Below are positions 53,942 to 63,305 of a DNA stretch of 64,000 bases, one piece after another. Every line of letters starts with the position of its first letter. The first letter of the stretch is position 1. A program made the translations under genes and the position numbers. Under the pieces are notes generated by a model. The model was given only the letters and a program-made list of their open reading frames with translations. It was not told the DNA's origin and did not search any database. The stretch lies in NCBI RefSeq assembly GCF_009497895.1, contig NZ_CP033116.1, positions 2,046,001 through 2,110,000 of the forward strand, read 5' to 3'. The stretch is from Halopseudomonas pelagia. GTDB taxonomy: Bacteria > Pseudomonadota > Gammaproteobacteria > Pseudomonadales > Pseudomonadaceae.

Positions 53942-54235
53942 ATGACTAAATTGCATATGAAAGGCCGCATCCTGCAACTGATCAATGCCGAGCAGGATGC
54001 CGGCATCTGGGACTGGCAAATCACCGACGCGGTGATGGCTGAATACAGCCTGAGCGGACCCTACTGGCGCGGTAACACCCGCGTCACCCTGACGGATTTG
54101 TTCTCCAGCGGCATTATCGAAAGCGTGGAAGAAAAACTCGACGATCAGGCCTATTTCGGCGCTGGCCGCGTGTTGTTCAAATTCCGCCTCAACGACTTTG
54201 GCCGGCAACGCATGCGTGATACCGCGCTGGTCTAA
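53942..54235 (+). CDS. Small winged-helix-like protein in the monooxygenase operon
   Basis: A 97-residue basic protein with AGGAG six bases before its ATG, only 15 bases after the transporter. It has a predicted helical N terminus (KGRILQLINAEQDAGIWDWQI) and a beta-rich region (RVLFKFRLNDFGRQRM) like PadR or short winged-helix regulators. Its place in the operon suggests a local regulator, but no DNA-binding motif is definite. Confidence 0.55.
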   Translation: MTKLHMKGRILQLINAEQDAGIWDWQITDAVMAEYSLSGPYWRGNTRVTLTDLFSSGIIESVEEKLDDQAYFGAGRVLFKFRLNDFGRQRMRDTALV

Positions 54236-54270
54236 CCGCAACCGTTACCCACTACAACCAAGGAGCTACC

Positions 54271-54381
54271 ATGTCTGATTTCTGGGGTTTTCCGGGGGCT
54301 GATATGCTCGCCGTCGGCGTGATTATCGTGCTCAGTGGCCTGGCGCTGTACCAGGCCCGCACCTTCGTCACCAAGCTGTAA
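54271..54381 (+). CDS. 36-residue membrane protein at the end of the monooxygenase operon
   Basis: A short frame with AGGAG six bases upstream, 35 bases after the winged-helix gene. It has a cytoplasmic or periplasmic start (MSDFWGFPG), one membrane helix (about 12-28) and a basic tail (ARTFVTKL). The strong ribosome site and compact spacing support it. It may be a partner of the transporter. Confidence 0.6.
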   Translation: MSDFWGFPGADMLAVGVIIVLSGLALYQARTFVTKL

Positions 54382-54477
54382 GCGTTAAACGCCCCGCCAG
54401 GGGCACGGCCAGGAACAGGGTTTGCCTTTTACCAGTCAAAGCCTGACCTGAGCCATTAACGTTAATCAAGGTGAAGC

Positions 54478-54909
54478 ATGGCAAAGCACGTATCCGCCGC
54501 GGATATCGGCCTGGACCTGAGCCAGGGTAACGACCAAGCACTATTCAAATGGTTTATCGCCAGTTTTCTGTTCGGCAAGCGCATTCAGCAGAACATCGCC
54601 GTACAAACCTACCGCGTGATCATCGAACAACATCAGCGCGATACTCCGCGCAAACTCGGCAATTGCTCCCATCGAGAGTTGGTCAGGATGCTCGGCGAGG
54701 GCGGCTACGCTCGTTATGACGAATCCACAGCTACGCGCCTGCACAAACTCTGCGTCAAGCTGAATGACGAGTATCAGGGCAAAATGAGTGTTATTCACCA
54801 GCTCAGCGACAACCGTGCGGACCTGGAAAAACGCCTGAACGCATTTGAAGGCGTCGGTCCGAAAACCGTCGAGATCTTTATGCGTGAAGCTGGACCCGTT
54901 TGGTACTGA
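54478..54909 (+). CDS. Small helix-hairpin-helix protein
   Basis: A 143-residue protein with AAGGTG just before the ATG. It begins VSAADIGLD and has FKWFIASFLFGKRIQQNIA and, at the end, a helix-hairpin-helix GVGPKTVEIFM. It resembles short proteins that databases loosely call DNA methylase or HhH-GPD-like, but no glycosylase or methylase motif is present. It probably binds DNA; its role is unknown. It is not tightly linked to the previous operon (96 bases). Confidence 0.65.
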   Translation: MAKHVSAADIGLDLSQGNDQALFKWFIASFLFGKRIQQNIAVQTYRVIIEQHQRDTPRKLGNCSHRELVRMLGEGGYARYDESTATRLHKLCVKLNDEYQGKMSVIHQLSDNRADLEKRLNAFEGVGPKTVEIFMREAGPVWY

Positions 54910-55034
54910 GCGCCAAACAACACTGTCGTCTCGCCGCACAGTACATAGCTACGCCGACTACCAGCACATGACTTCCCGCTCAAAAGCCGGATAATGGCGG
55001 CCAATTCGTTTCGCTCTTCATTCTGGTGCCCCCC

Positions 55035-57233
55035 ATGGAAATCAAGGTCAACTTTCTCGACAACCTTCGACTTGAAGCCAAGTTCGATGACTTCACGGTG
55101 GTGGCTGATCAACCCATCCGCTACGAGGGTGATGGCTCGGCGCCGGGGCCGTTCGATTACTTCCTCGCCTCTTCGGCGCTGTGTGCGGCTTATTTCGTAA
55201 AGCTCTACTGCGACACGCGTGGTATCTCCACTGACAACATTCGCCTGTCGCAGAACAACATCGTTGATCCTGAGAACCGCTACAAGCAGGTTTTCAAGAT
55301 CCAGGTCGAGCTGCCGGCTGATATTTCTGCCAAGGATCGTCAGGGTATTCTTCGCTCGATTGACCGCTGCACGGTGAAAAAGGCGGTGCAAACCGGTCCC
55401 GATTTCATTATCGAAGAGGTGGAAAATCTGGACGCCGACGCCCAGGCCTTACTGATGCCAATGGCAGCGGGCGAGGGTACTCGGGTTCTGGGCAAGGACC
55501 TGCCGCTGGAGCAAACCATCGCCAATATGTCCGGTATTCTTGCCGGCCTGGGCATGAAGATCGAGATAGCTTCCTGGCGCAATATCGTGCCCAACGTCTG
55601 GTCGCTGCATATCCGCGATGCGCAGTCTCCGATGTGCTTTACCAACGGCAAGGGCGCGACCAAGGAGGCGGCGTTGGCCTCGGCGCTGGGCGAGTTTATC
55701 GAGCGGCTGAACTGCAACTTCTTCTATAACGACCAGTTCTGGGGCGAAGAGATCGGCAACGCGCCCTTCGTGCATTACCCGAACGAGCGCTGGTTCAAGC
55801 CGGGCCGAAGAGGTGCTCTGCCGAAAGAGATCCTCGACGACTATTGTCTGGAGATCTACAACCCTGACGGCGAGTTGCGCGGCACGCACCTGATCGATAC
55901 CAACTCCGGCAACACCGAGCGCGGTATCTGCGCGCTGCCCTATGTGCGCCACTCCGACGGCCAGGAGGTGTTTTTCCCCTCCAACCTGATCGAGAACCTG
56001 TTCCTTAGCAACGGCATGAGCGCCGGCAACACCCTGGCCGAGGCGCAGGTGCAGTGCCTGTCGGAAATCTTCGAACGTGCGGTCAAGCGCGAGATTCTCG
56101 AAGGCGAGCTGTGCCTGCCGGACGTGCCGCAAGCCGTACTGGCAAAATACCCTGGCATTCTCGCCGGCATCCAGGGGCTGGAAGATCAGGGCTTCCCGGT
56201 ATTGGTCAAGGATGCCTCGCTGGGCGGCGAATTCCCGGTGATGTGCGTGACCCTGATGAATCCACGCACTGGTGGCGTGTTCGCTTCCTTCGGTGCGCAT
56301 CCGAGCTTTGAAGTGGCGTTGGAACGCAGCCTGACGGAACTGTTACAGGGCCGCAGCTTCGAGGGTTTGAACGACTTGCCGCAGCCGACCTTTGAAAGCC
56401 AGGCCGTTACCGAGCCGAACAATTTCGTGGAGCACTTTATCGACTCCAGCGGCGTGGTCTCCTGGCGCTTTTTCAGCGCCAAGGCCGATTACGCATTCGT
56501 CGAGTGGGATTTTTCCGCCGAGGGCGAGCACGCCAATGTCGAGGAGGCCGCCACCCTGTTTGGCATCCTCGAAGAGTTGGGCAAGGAAGTCTACATGGCC
56601 GTCTACGACGACCTGGGTGCCACCGCCTGCCGCATTCTAGTACCAGGCTACTCAGAGGTGTACCCGGTCGACGACCTGATCTGGGACAACACCAACAAGG
56701 CACTGCTGTTCCGCGCGGACATCCTCAACCTGCACAGCCTCGACGACGAAAGCCTGCAAGCGCTGATCGAACGCCTGGACGAGAGCGAACTGGACGATTA
56801 CACCGACATCAAGACCTTGATCGGCATCGAGTTTGACGACAACACCGCCTGGGGCCAACTGACGATACTGGAGCTGAAGCTGCTGGTTCACCTCGCCCTG
56901 CAGCAGTTTGAAGAAGCCAAGGAACTGGTCGAAGCCTTCCTGCAGTTCAATGACAACACCGTCGAGCGCGGGCTGTTCTATCAGGCGCTGAATGTGGTGC
57001 TGGAAGTGGAACTGGACGATGAGCTGGATCTGAACGATTACGAGCCTAACTTTCGTCGCATGTTTGGCGACGAGCGAATGGACGCTGTTATCGGCTCAAT
57101 GGACGGCAGTGTGCGCTTCCATGGCCTGACACCGACCAGCATGAAGCTGGACGGTCTCGAAAGGCATCAGCGTTTGATCGAGAGCTACAAGAAGCTGCAC
57201 ATGGCGCGGGCCGCGGGGGCGTCGAAGGCCTAA
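55035..57233 (+). CDS. OsmC-YcaO fusion protein
   Basis: A 732-residue protein. The first 140 residues are an OsmC-type domain (VADQPIRYEGDGSAPGPFDYFLASSALCAAYF, conserved redox cysteine in SALCAAYF), followed by a YcaO domain (about 160-575, with the ATP-binding segments ALGEFIERLNCNFF and SEIFERAVKRE) and a C-terminal helical region with repeated Leu/Asp/Glu. E. coli YcaO is linked to ribosomal protein S12 methylthiolation by RimO; YcaO domains activate backbone amides with ATP. The attached OsmC domain is a peroxide-reducing type. I chose ATG 55035; a GTG at 55026 would add three residues. It converges on the LOG gene, three bases away. Confidence 0.88.
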   Translation: MEIKVNFLDNLRLEAKFDDFTVVADQPIRYEGDGSAPGPFDYFLASSALCAAYFVKLYCDTRGISTDNIRLSQNNIVDPENRYKQVFKIQVELPADISAKDRQGILRSIDRCTVKKAVQTGPDFIIEEVENLDADAQALLMPMAAGEGTRVLGKDLPLEQTIANMSGILAGLGMKIEIASWRNIVPNVWSLHIRDAQSPMCFTNGKGATKEAALASALGEFIERLNCNFFYNDQFWGEEIGNAPFVHYPNERWFKPGRRGALPKEILDDYCLEIYNPDGELRGTHLIDTNSGNTERGICALPYVRHSDGQEVFFPSNLIENLFLSNGMSAGNTLAEAQVQCLSEIFERAVKREILEGELCLPDVPQAVLAKYPGILAGIQGLEDQGFPVLVKDASLGGEFPVMCVTLMNPRTGGVFASFGAHPSFEVALERSLTELLQGRSFEGLNDLPQPTFESQAVTEPNNFVEHFIDSSGVVSWRFFSAKADYAFVEWDFSAEGEHANVEEAATLFGILEELGKEVYMAVYDDLGATACRILVPGYSEVYPVDDLIWDNTNKALLFRADILNLHSLDDESLQALIERLDESELDDYTDIKTLIGIEFDDNTAWGQLTILELKLLVHLALQQFEEAKELVEAFLQFNDNTVERGLFYQALNVVLEVELDDELDLNDYEPNFRRMFGDERMDAVIGSMDGSVRFHGLTPTSMKLDGLERHQRLIESYKKLHMARAAGASKA

Positions 57234-57236
57234 AGC

Positions 57237-57815
57237 TTACCTTTCTTCCTTGTCCATCCACTTTGCCACCTTCGGCGCTTCGTAGGCTTCGACCTTGGCC
57301 ATCAGCGACTCAACGTCCGGGGCGACGATCAGCATCTCCCGGTAGGCTTGCTTCATAAAGCCCTCGTTCATCGCGTGGTCAAGGAAGGCGATCAGTTTGT
57401 CGTAATAGCCGCCGGCGTTGAACAACGCACAGGGCTTCTGGTGATGGCCCAGCTGGGCCCAGGTCCAGACCTCAAACAGCTCCTCAAAGGTTCCTACGCC
57501 GCCGGGCAGAGCGATAAAGCCATCGGACAGATCGGCCATCATCGCCTTGCGCTCATGCATGGAACCCACTTCGCGCAGCTCGGTCAGCCCTGTGTGCGCC
57601 AGTTCCCGCTCGACCAGATGACGGGGGATGACGCCGATCACCTCGCCACCCGCAGCTATTGCTGCATCGGCCACGGCGCCCATCAAACCAACCTGCGCCC
57701 CGCCATATACCAGGGTGATGCCGGCCTTGGCCAGCGTGGTGCCCAACTGCTGAGCGGCGTCAAGATACAGGGACTGATTGCCCGAGCTGGAGCCACAGAA
57801 GACGCAAATTCTCAA
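57237..57815 (-). CDS. LOG-family protein (cytokinin-activating type)
   Basis: A 192-residue protein starting at TTG 57815 with GAGGA seven bases upstream. It shows RICVFCGSSSGN and the LOG signature PGGVGTFEELFEVWTWAQLG, identical in layout to phosphoribohydrolases that cut nucleoside monophosphates to the base and ribose-5-phosphate. Bacterial LOG proteins may act as nucleotide hydrolases without a plant role. It converges on the OsmC-YcaO gene. Confidence 0.9.
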   Translation of the reverse strand: MRICVFCGSSSGNQSLYLDAAQQLGTTLAKAGITLVYGGAQVGLMGAVADAAIAAGGEVIGVIPRHLVERELAHTGLTELREVGSMHERKAMMADLSDGFIALPGGVGTFEELFEVWTWAQLGHHQKPCALFNAGGYYDKLIAFLDHAMNEGFMKQAYREMLIVAPDVESLMAKVEAYEAPKVAKWMDKEER

Positions 57816-58098
57816 AGGGGATCCTCAAGTATCGAAGGGTGTGAAATACCCAAAAGGGGGGTTGTCGATGAAGCCAGTGACGTTACCCTAAAGCGGCGTC
57901 TTTTGTCATGACGGAGAAATGAGACTGCCCCAATAGCATTGGCAGTCCTGTGTGAATTTGTGTCGGCCGACGTTGCCAATTCTTGGGCTGTCTATACTGC
58001 TCGAAGATAGCGGCCAGCGCATATTTGCTACAATCACTCCCGCTGCACGGGTAGCTTGTACGGCAGCGACAATGCAGACTTCTGCTTTGGGAGCGCAG

Positions 58099-58908
58099 GT
58101 GGACAGACAAGGAAGAACTACCTCGCAAGTCACCGCCAGATGTATCAGGTTCCTTTGCTTCTACGGAGCACTGAGCCTGGCAGGGTTGAACTGTGCTATT
58201 GGCCATGCTGCTCCGCAGGTGTTGACGATCGCCACCAGCGAACTCCCGCCCTACATCAGCAAGGACCCGCAGAATAGTTTTCTGACTGAATTACTACAGG
58301 AAATAGCCAAGGAAATGGGCGTTAGTATCGAGCTGCGTTTTATGCCCTGGCCACGGTGCGAGCTTGCTGTGGAATCTCTCCAGGCATGGGCGACGATGCC
58401 TTATGTGCCAACGCAGGAGCGCGAGGAAAAATTTCTGTTTTCACAGCCGCTGTATGCCAAGCGAACCGTACTATTTTATTACAGCAAGGTTGAGTCTGAT
58501 ATTCCAAAAAACTTCACTGATCTTGGCGAGCTCAGCCGATACAGGCTGGGAGGCGTGCGTGGCTACTATTACGAAAGTATATTTTCGGCGGCTGGACTGC
58601 CTCTTGCGCTTGCTTCAAGCGAAGAGCTGAATTTCAGAAAGATACATGCTGGCCGGGTCGACCTGGTTCCTGCCGTTGAAACAGTAGGCTGGGACATCAT
58701 CCGCAGGACCTTTTCAGAGGAAGACCAAGCCTATTTCGGTACCCTCGATAGCACCCTGGATGTTGGCTACAACTATCTCATGACCTCGCGAAACTACCCT
58801 CAGACAGAGTTGTTACTTGAGCGCTTCAACCAGGCCTTGAATACGCTGCAGCTGAACGGCGTTTATCGCACAATAGCCGCCAAGTATGGCGTTTTGGCCG
58901 GCGATTAG
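58099..58908 (+). CDS. Extracellular solute-binding protein (family 3-like)
   Basis: A protein of about 269 residues. A signal peptide is likely (core FLCFYGALSLAGLNCAIGHA), then a SBP_bac_3-like domain (ASELPPYI.., FMPWPRCELAVESL, GYNYLMTSRNYPQ). Such proteins bind amino acids or related compounds in the periplasm, but no ABC transporter genes are adjacent, and the domain looks like the orphan type often fused to sensors. The start is uncertain: GTG 58099 with GGGAG upstream, ATG 58072 or ATG 57952. I chose 58099 for its ribosome site. Confidence 0.75.
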   Translation: MDRQGRTTSQVTARCIRFLCFYGALSLAGLNCAIGHAAPQVLTIATSELPPYISKDPQNSFLTELLQEIAKEMGVSIELRFMPWPRCELAVESLQAWATMPYVPTQEREEKFLFSQPLYAKRTVLFYYSKVESDIPKNFTDLGELSRYRLGGVRGYYYESIFSAAGLPLALASSEELNFRKIHAGRVDLVPAVETVGWDIIRRTFSEEDQAYFGTLDSTLDVGYNYLMTSRNYPQTELLLERFNQALNTLQLNGVYRTIAAKYGVLAGD

Positions 58909-58923
58909 TTAGTGACTAGACGC

Positions 58924-59604
58924 CTAGCACTCTGACCACATCCTGACCAGATTGTTATAGGTGCCTGTCAGAGCCACCAGCTCAGGCTGTGCTTCGCCGT
59001 GCTCTGTTCTTAGTTGGCGAAGGGAGTTGTCCATTTCATATAGCAGACGGCGCTTTTCCGTATCACGAATCAGGCTCTGCATGAACATGTAGCAACCCAG
59101 ACGCTCACCGCGGGTGACCGGGCAGACTTCATGCAAGCTGCCGGAAGGGTAGGTAACCAGGCTTCCCGCGGGAAGCTTGATGGTTTGATCGCCAAAGGTA
59201 TCCGAGATCTTCAGCTCGCCGCCGTCATACTCATCGGGATCGGAGAGAAACAGCGTGGCCGAGACATCGGTACGCAGATAGCTGCCGTCTGGTAACAGCC
59301 GCAAGGTGCTGTCGGTGTGCTTACCGTAGTGGCTGTCTTCCGGGGTATAACGATTGAAGTTCGGCGGGATGATTTTGAAAGGCAGCACCGCGCTCATGAT
59401 GTCCGGCGTGCGGTTCAGCGCACGCATGACCACAATCCGCAAATCGTGCAGTACCTCCGATTGCTCGGAGAGCTGCAAATTTTTCTTCACCTGTTGGGCC
59501 TGTGGGCCGGCGCTGATGCCCCGGGCCCATTCGGCACCCAGCAACTGGCGACGCATGGTCGCCAGTTCCTCAGGGGTGATTACATTTTCAAAAGTGACAA
59601 TCAT
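58924..59604 (-). CDS. piuC: PKHD-type Fe(II)/2-oxoglutarate dioxygenase PiuC
   Basis: A 226-residue protein with the iron-binding HTD (in YGKHTDS), a later His in SGSLHEVCPVTRGER and the RGER arginine for 2-oxoglutarate. This is the PiuC family, typically next to TonB-dependent siderophore receptor genes in Pseudomonas. It starts nine bases after the receptor stop, so both are in one operon. The substrate is not known. Confidence 0.9.
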   Translation of the reverse strand: MIVTFENVITPEELATMRRQLLGAEWARGISAGPQAQQVKKNLQLSEQSEVLHDLRIVVMRALNRTPDIMSAVLPFKIIPPNFNRYTPEDSHYGKHTDSTLRLLPDGSYLRTDVSATLFLSDPDEYDGGELKISDTFGDQTIKLPAGSLVTYPSGSLHEVCPVTRGERLGCYMFMQSLIRDTEKRRLLYEMDNSLRQLRTEHGEAQPELVALTGTYNNLVRMWSEC

Positions 59605-59613
59605 CGTTTCACA

Positions 59614-61950
59614 TTAGAAGTCGTAGCGAAGTGTCGCAATAGCATGGCGACCGGGGCCGGGAATGCCCTGTGCGCCACCCTCGGCCAATTGGGAAATATA
59701 TTCCTTGTCAGCCAGGTTGAACATATTTAAACGCCCCTGCAACTGATCGGTGAAACGGTAAGAGGTAGATGCATGGAATACCGAGTAGCCATCAATCTCA
59801 ACCTGGCGCCGACGCGCACCTGGCTCGGAGTTGACGTTGTTGACCTGGCTATCCACGTACTCCATGCCGCCACCGATGCTCCACCTTGGCGTCAGATCAT
59901 AATCAGACCACAGGTTGAAGGTATGCCTTGGCGTACCACCGAGGCTTGAACCCACTTCCCATGGATTGTTGGAGCTGCGTACTTCTGATGTCATATAGGT
60001 GTAGCTGGTATAAAGGTCCCAGCCAGGTGCCAGGCTACCCATGGCGCCGACTTCATAACCCTCTACCCGCTGTTCGCCGTCCAGCACGTTAAGCAGATCG
60101 CCACCGCCTAGTGCCGGTGTACGCGCGTTGGTCTTGTCGGTACGGAACAATGCTGCACTCACCAGCAGATTGTTGGCGATAGTCCACTTGGTGCCTAGCT
60201 CGTAAGCAACAGTTTTTTCTGGGTCGGTATCAAAGGCATTCACGTCGACGATATCTTCACGGCCGCCCTGGGTTGCATCCCCGCCACCGGCAAGCTGTAC
60301 CAGGCCGCGGTCAAAGGTGCCGGTAACATCAAATGCAGTGCCTACCGAGGCGTAGACAGTGCCGTTGGCGGTCGGCTTGAACACCAGCCCCAGATTACCG
60401 CTGAACTCCGAATCGGTACGCGAAATGGGACCCAGAGGTTCGGCGTAGCCTTTGTCTGTCGCGGTCATTTCTACCCGGTCCCAGCGCACGCCGGTGTGCA
60501 GATCCCATTGCGGAGACAAGGCCGCGACATTCAGAACGTAAAGACCTAACTGCTCGGATTCCAGACGGTGGCTGCTACCATCGTAATAGGCCTCAGGTCG
60601 TACGCGGCGTTCCGGATCGTACAAAGAGGTGCGCGGGCCACTCTGGTCAGGGCGGCGGTCGTTCTCGATATCCACGTAACCGAGTTCAGCACCCACCACT
60701 AGATCGTGGCTGATGTTGCCGGTATCAAAGGAGATAAGCAGATCGGTCTGGTTGAAGAAAGATCTGTCGGTCTGGTCGCGTGGTTTGAGGTCGCCTTGAA
60801 CTTCGGCTTGAGAGAAATCTCCGCTGCCCCAGGCTGCCTCTGGAATCTTGATGCGTGGCGACGAGGTGATTGAATCATTCTCTACCTGGCTGACGCGAAA
60901 CTGGTTGCGTAGACTCAGATTCTCATTGAGGTAGTGCGTCACCGCCAGGCCAAGCTGATTCACGTCGATTTTCTGGTAATCGTCTCTGTGGCCATAGTAG
61001 TTGCTGTAATCCAGCCCTGGGGGCACCTCGCCGGTGTAGTAACCATCGCTGGCGCGCTGTCCGCCTGGGGTGCGGCCATTGCTGCCGAGTTCGCCTGGAT
61101 CGCCGCTGAAGCCTTCACGGTCAATCGGAATCCCCTGATCCGGGATGTTGTCCTGGCGGGTGTGGAGGAAATCCACTTCAACCTGAGTGTCGCCTTGCAA
61201 GCCCCAGATATAGGCGCCGTACAGGCCGTGACGATCCTGTTCAACGACATCGCGGCCGTGGCCGTCCTGGCCGTGATGCATGACGTTCAGGCGGAAGGCG
61301 CTGTTCTCGTCGATACGGCGATTGAAATCGCCGGTCAGGCGCGTGAGGCTATCGGTGCCTATCGACGTTTCGATCCGGTTGCGGTCCTCCAGCAGCGGCT
61401 TCTTGGTCACAAAGTTGATGGTGCCGCCGGCAGAGCCGCGGCCAGAAAACGCCGAGTTGGGGCCCTTGATCACCTCGATCTGGTCGACATAGAAGGGGTC
61501 GCGGAAATAGTTGCCCAGGTCGCGCGTGCCATTCACATTCAGGTCGTCGCGGGCGTTGAAGCCGCGTATCTTCAATTGGTCACCACCGGGCGGGTTGCCT
61601 TCACCGGCTTGCAGGCTGATGCCAGATACATTTCGCAGGGCGCTACGCAGCTCGGTAACGTTCTGATCTTCCAGCAATTCACTGGTCAATACGGTCACGA
61701 TGCGCGGCGTGTCCTGAACACTGCGTGGAGTTTTAACCCCGTCCAATTGCGTACCGCGATAACCGGTTACAGTCACTGTCTCGAGTTCGGCTGCAGGCGC
61801 TTCACTGGTCTGCGCGTAAGCGGGAGCGCTGAGTGCCGTCAGCATACATACGCTGGCGGCCAGAGAGCTGCGGCTGAACGATGATCCTTTTGTAGCGCTG
61901 GTCAGAGCGTCCAGTGCTTCAGGGAGAGGCTTTTTATTGAAAGCGGGCAT
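59614..61950 (-). CDS. TonB-dependent catecholate siderophore receptor (Fiu/PiuA-like)
   Basis: A 778-residue outer-membrane protein starting at ATG 61950. A signal peptide (ending near SAPAYA), a TonB box region (ETVTVTG) and plug domain (about 75-190, with NVSGISLQAGEGNPPGGDQLKIRGF in family form) precede a 22-strand barrel ending in the aromatic ATLRYDF. Related receptors (Fiu, PiuA) take up catecholate siderophore fragments with the TonB-ExbBD system. It leads an operon with piuC. The upstream region has a weak Fur-like sequence. Confidence 0.9.
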   Translation of the reverse strand: MPAFNKKPLPEALDALTSATKGSSFSRSSLAASVCMLTALSAPAYAQTSEAPAAELETVTVTGYRGTQLDGVKTPRSVQDTPRIVTVLTSELLEDQNVTELRSALRNVSGISLQAGEGNPPGGDQLKIRGFNARDDLNVNGTRDLGNYFRDPFYVDQIEVIKGPNSAFSGRGSAGGTINFVTKKPLLEDRNRIETSIGTDSLTRLTGDFNRRIDENSAFRLNVMHHGQDGHGRDVVEQDRHGLYGAYIWGLQGDTQVEVDFLHTRQDNIPDQGIPIDREGFSGDPGELGSNGRTPGGQRASDGYYTGEVPPGLDYSNYYGHRDDYQKIDVNQLGLAVTHYLNENLSLRNQFRVSQVENDSITSSPRIKIPEAAWGSGDFSQAEVQGDLKPRDQTDRSFFNQTDLLISFDTGNISHDLVVGAELGYVDIENDRRPDQSGPRTSLYDPERRVRPEAYYDGSSHRLESEQLGLYVLNVAALSPQWDLHTGVRWDRVEMTATDKGYAEPLGPISRTDSEFSGNLGLVFKPTANGTVYASVGTAFDVTGTFDRGLVQLAGGGDATQGGREDIVDVNAFDTDPEKTVAYELGTKWTIANNLLVSAALFRTDKTNARTPALGGGDLLNVLDGEQRVEGYEVGAMGSLAPGWDLYTSYTYMTSEVRSSNNPWEVGSSLGGTPRHTFNLWSDYDLTPRWSIGGGMEYVDSQVNNVNSEPGARRRQVEIDGYSVFHASTSYRFTDQLQGRLNMFNLADKEYISQLAEGGAQGIPGPGRHAIATLRYDF

Positions 61951-62352
61951 TGTCTGAGTCCTTTTTAATAACCCTACACGCCAAGTACTGTGCTCAAGCG
62001 CGTATTTAGAGTAATGGCAGATTTTAACTTTGTTGACGCGCTGGGTTGGTCCATATTGCCGCCGGGCCAGCATTCTCTGCGCTGTCAAAAGCGGAAGATA
62101 TAAAGGTAATTGTCCAAGTGCAAACGTTTCTCGTTAGCAATATGTTTCCGTATTACACAACCTGCCTTCCCAGTTTCCTCAACGGGTAGCTCATTTTGAA
62201 GGATAAAAGGCAGGGCTGACGGGGTGGGCTTTCAAGTATTCCTACCCCGCTACGTCTGAGGCTAGAGCCACCTATACTGTGGTGATGGCGGGCTTGAGGA
62301 GCGGAGCTGACCCGCAACGGCAATGATCGAAAACAGAAACTGAGGAGGGCGA
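61951..62352. other. Divergent intergenic region between siderophore receptor and GH114 gene
   Basis: About 400 bases holding both promoters. A candidate Fur site is listed separately. TATACT at 62273-62278 could be a -10 for the GH114 gene but has no good -35. No small gene was found. Confidence 0.4.
62126..62144 (-). promoter_or_regulatory. Weak candidate Fur box
   Basis: A 19-base AT-rich segment with a TTCTCGTT half-site and a partial mirror AGCAATATG, upstream of the siderophore receptor gene. The match to the consensus is partial, so this rests on the position and the biology of the gene. Confidence 0.25.
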
Positions 62353-63231
62353 ATGCAGAAGCTGAAGTGGTTTCGGGCCGCTTGCGCACTGCCCCTCGCC
62401 ATTGGCCAGGCGGCCAACGCTTTGCCGACCGATCGAAACGAGGCCCCGCCTGTTGAGGTGGCGCCCGTTACGCAGGGCAGTTGGTACAAGCCGCCCGTAT
62501 CGGCGACCTGGCAATGGCAATTGCTGGTAGATGACAATCACCCGCTGAACACGAACTATGTAGCGGATATCTACAATCTCGATCTGTTCAATACGCCCGC
62601 AGCCACCATCAGCGCGCTGCAGGCGCAAGATCGCAAGGTGATCTGTTACTTCTCGGCCGGCTCCTTCGAAAATTATCGCTCGGATCGTCACCAGTTCGAC
62701 CGCAGCGAACTGGGTAATGGCCTGGAGGGTTGGCCCAAGGAACGCTGGCTGGACATCCGCTCGAACAACGTCCGCAGGATCATGACCGAGCGGTTGGACC
62801 TGGCAGCCGAGAAGGGCTGCGATGCGGTCGAACCGGATAACGTCCAGGGCTATCTTGAGCCCACAGGCTTTGACCTGAGCGCCGAAGACCAGCTCGCCTA
62901 TAATCGGTTTATCGCCAATCAGGCGCGCCAGCGCGGCCTCGGGGTGGGTTTGAAGAACGATCTCGAGCAGGTGGAGGCGCTGGTGGATTACTATGATTTT
63001 TCGATCAACGAACAGTGTTTTCAATACAACGAGTGCGACCTGTTGTTGCCGTTTATCCAGGCCGGCAAACCGGTGTTGCATGCCGAATACCCGGAGGAAG
63101 ATGGCGGCCTTTCCCTGAGTGACAGGTCCGTAGAGGGGCTTTGCAGTGCCGCCAACAAACTGCAGTTCAGTACCCTGGTTTTGCCGGTTGCCCTGGACGA
63201 TAGCTTTCGGGTGACCTGCCAGAACCAGTGA
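62353..63231 (+). CDS. GH114-family secreted glycoside hydrolase-like protein
   Basis: A 292-residue protein with GAGGAGGG before its ATG. It has a short signal peptide, then the GH114 signature: [38 protein letters not shown] and AEYPEEDGG. The Asp/Glu in EPDN and NEQ are the likely catalytic acids. GH114 was first described as an endo-alpha-1,4-polygalactosaminidase that cleaves galactosaminogalactan-type polysaccharide. The target could be a biofilm polymer. It precedes the DJ-1/PfpI gene by 74 bases. Confidence 0.88.
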   Translation: MQKLKWFRAACALPLAIGQAANALPTDRNEAPPVEVAPVTQGSWYKPPVSATWQWQLLVDDNHPLNTNYVADIYNLDLFNTPAATISALQAQDRKVICYFSAGSFENYRSDRHQFDRSELGNGLEGWPKERWLDIRSNNVRRIMTERLDLAAEKGCDAVEPDNVQGYLEPTGFDLSAEDQLAYNRFIANQARQRGLGVGLKNDLEQVEALVDYYDFSINEQCFQYNECDLLLPFIQAGKPVLHAEYPEEDGGLSLSDRSVEGLCSAANKLQFSTLVLPVALDDSFRVTCQNQ

Positions 63232-63305
63232 TTGTAGTAGCCGCCTGTTACCCGCAGGCCTTCATACAGGTGCATGCTGAACGCACCAATAGAGGAGGGC
63301 GAAAC

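Noticed and set aside
60934-61884. 316-codon plus-strand frame opposite the siderophore receptor
   Set aside because: The receptor on the other strand has signal peptide, plug and barrel-end motifs; the plus-strand frame has no recognisable features or ribosome site.
62272-63081. 269-codon minus-strand frame opposite GH114
   Set aside because: The GH114 gene on the plus strand has a strong ribosome site and complete family motifs.
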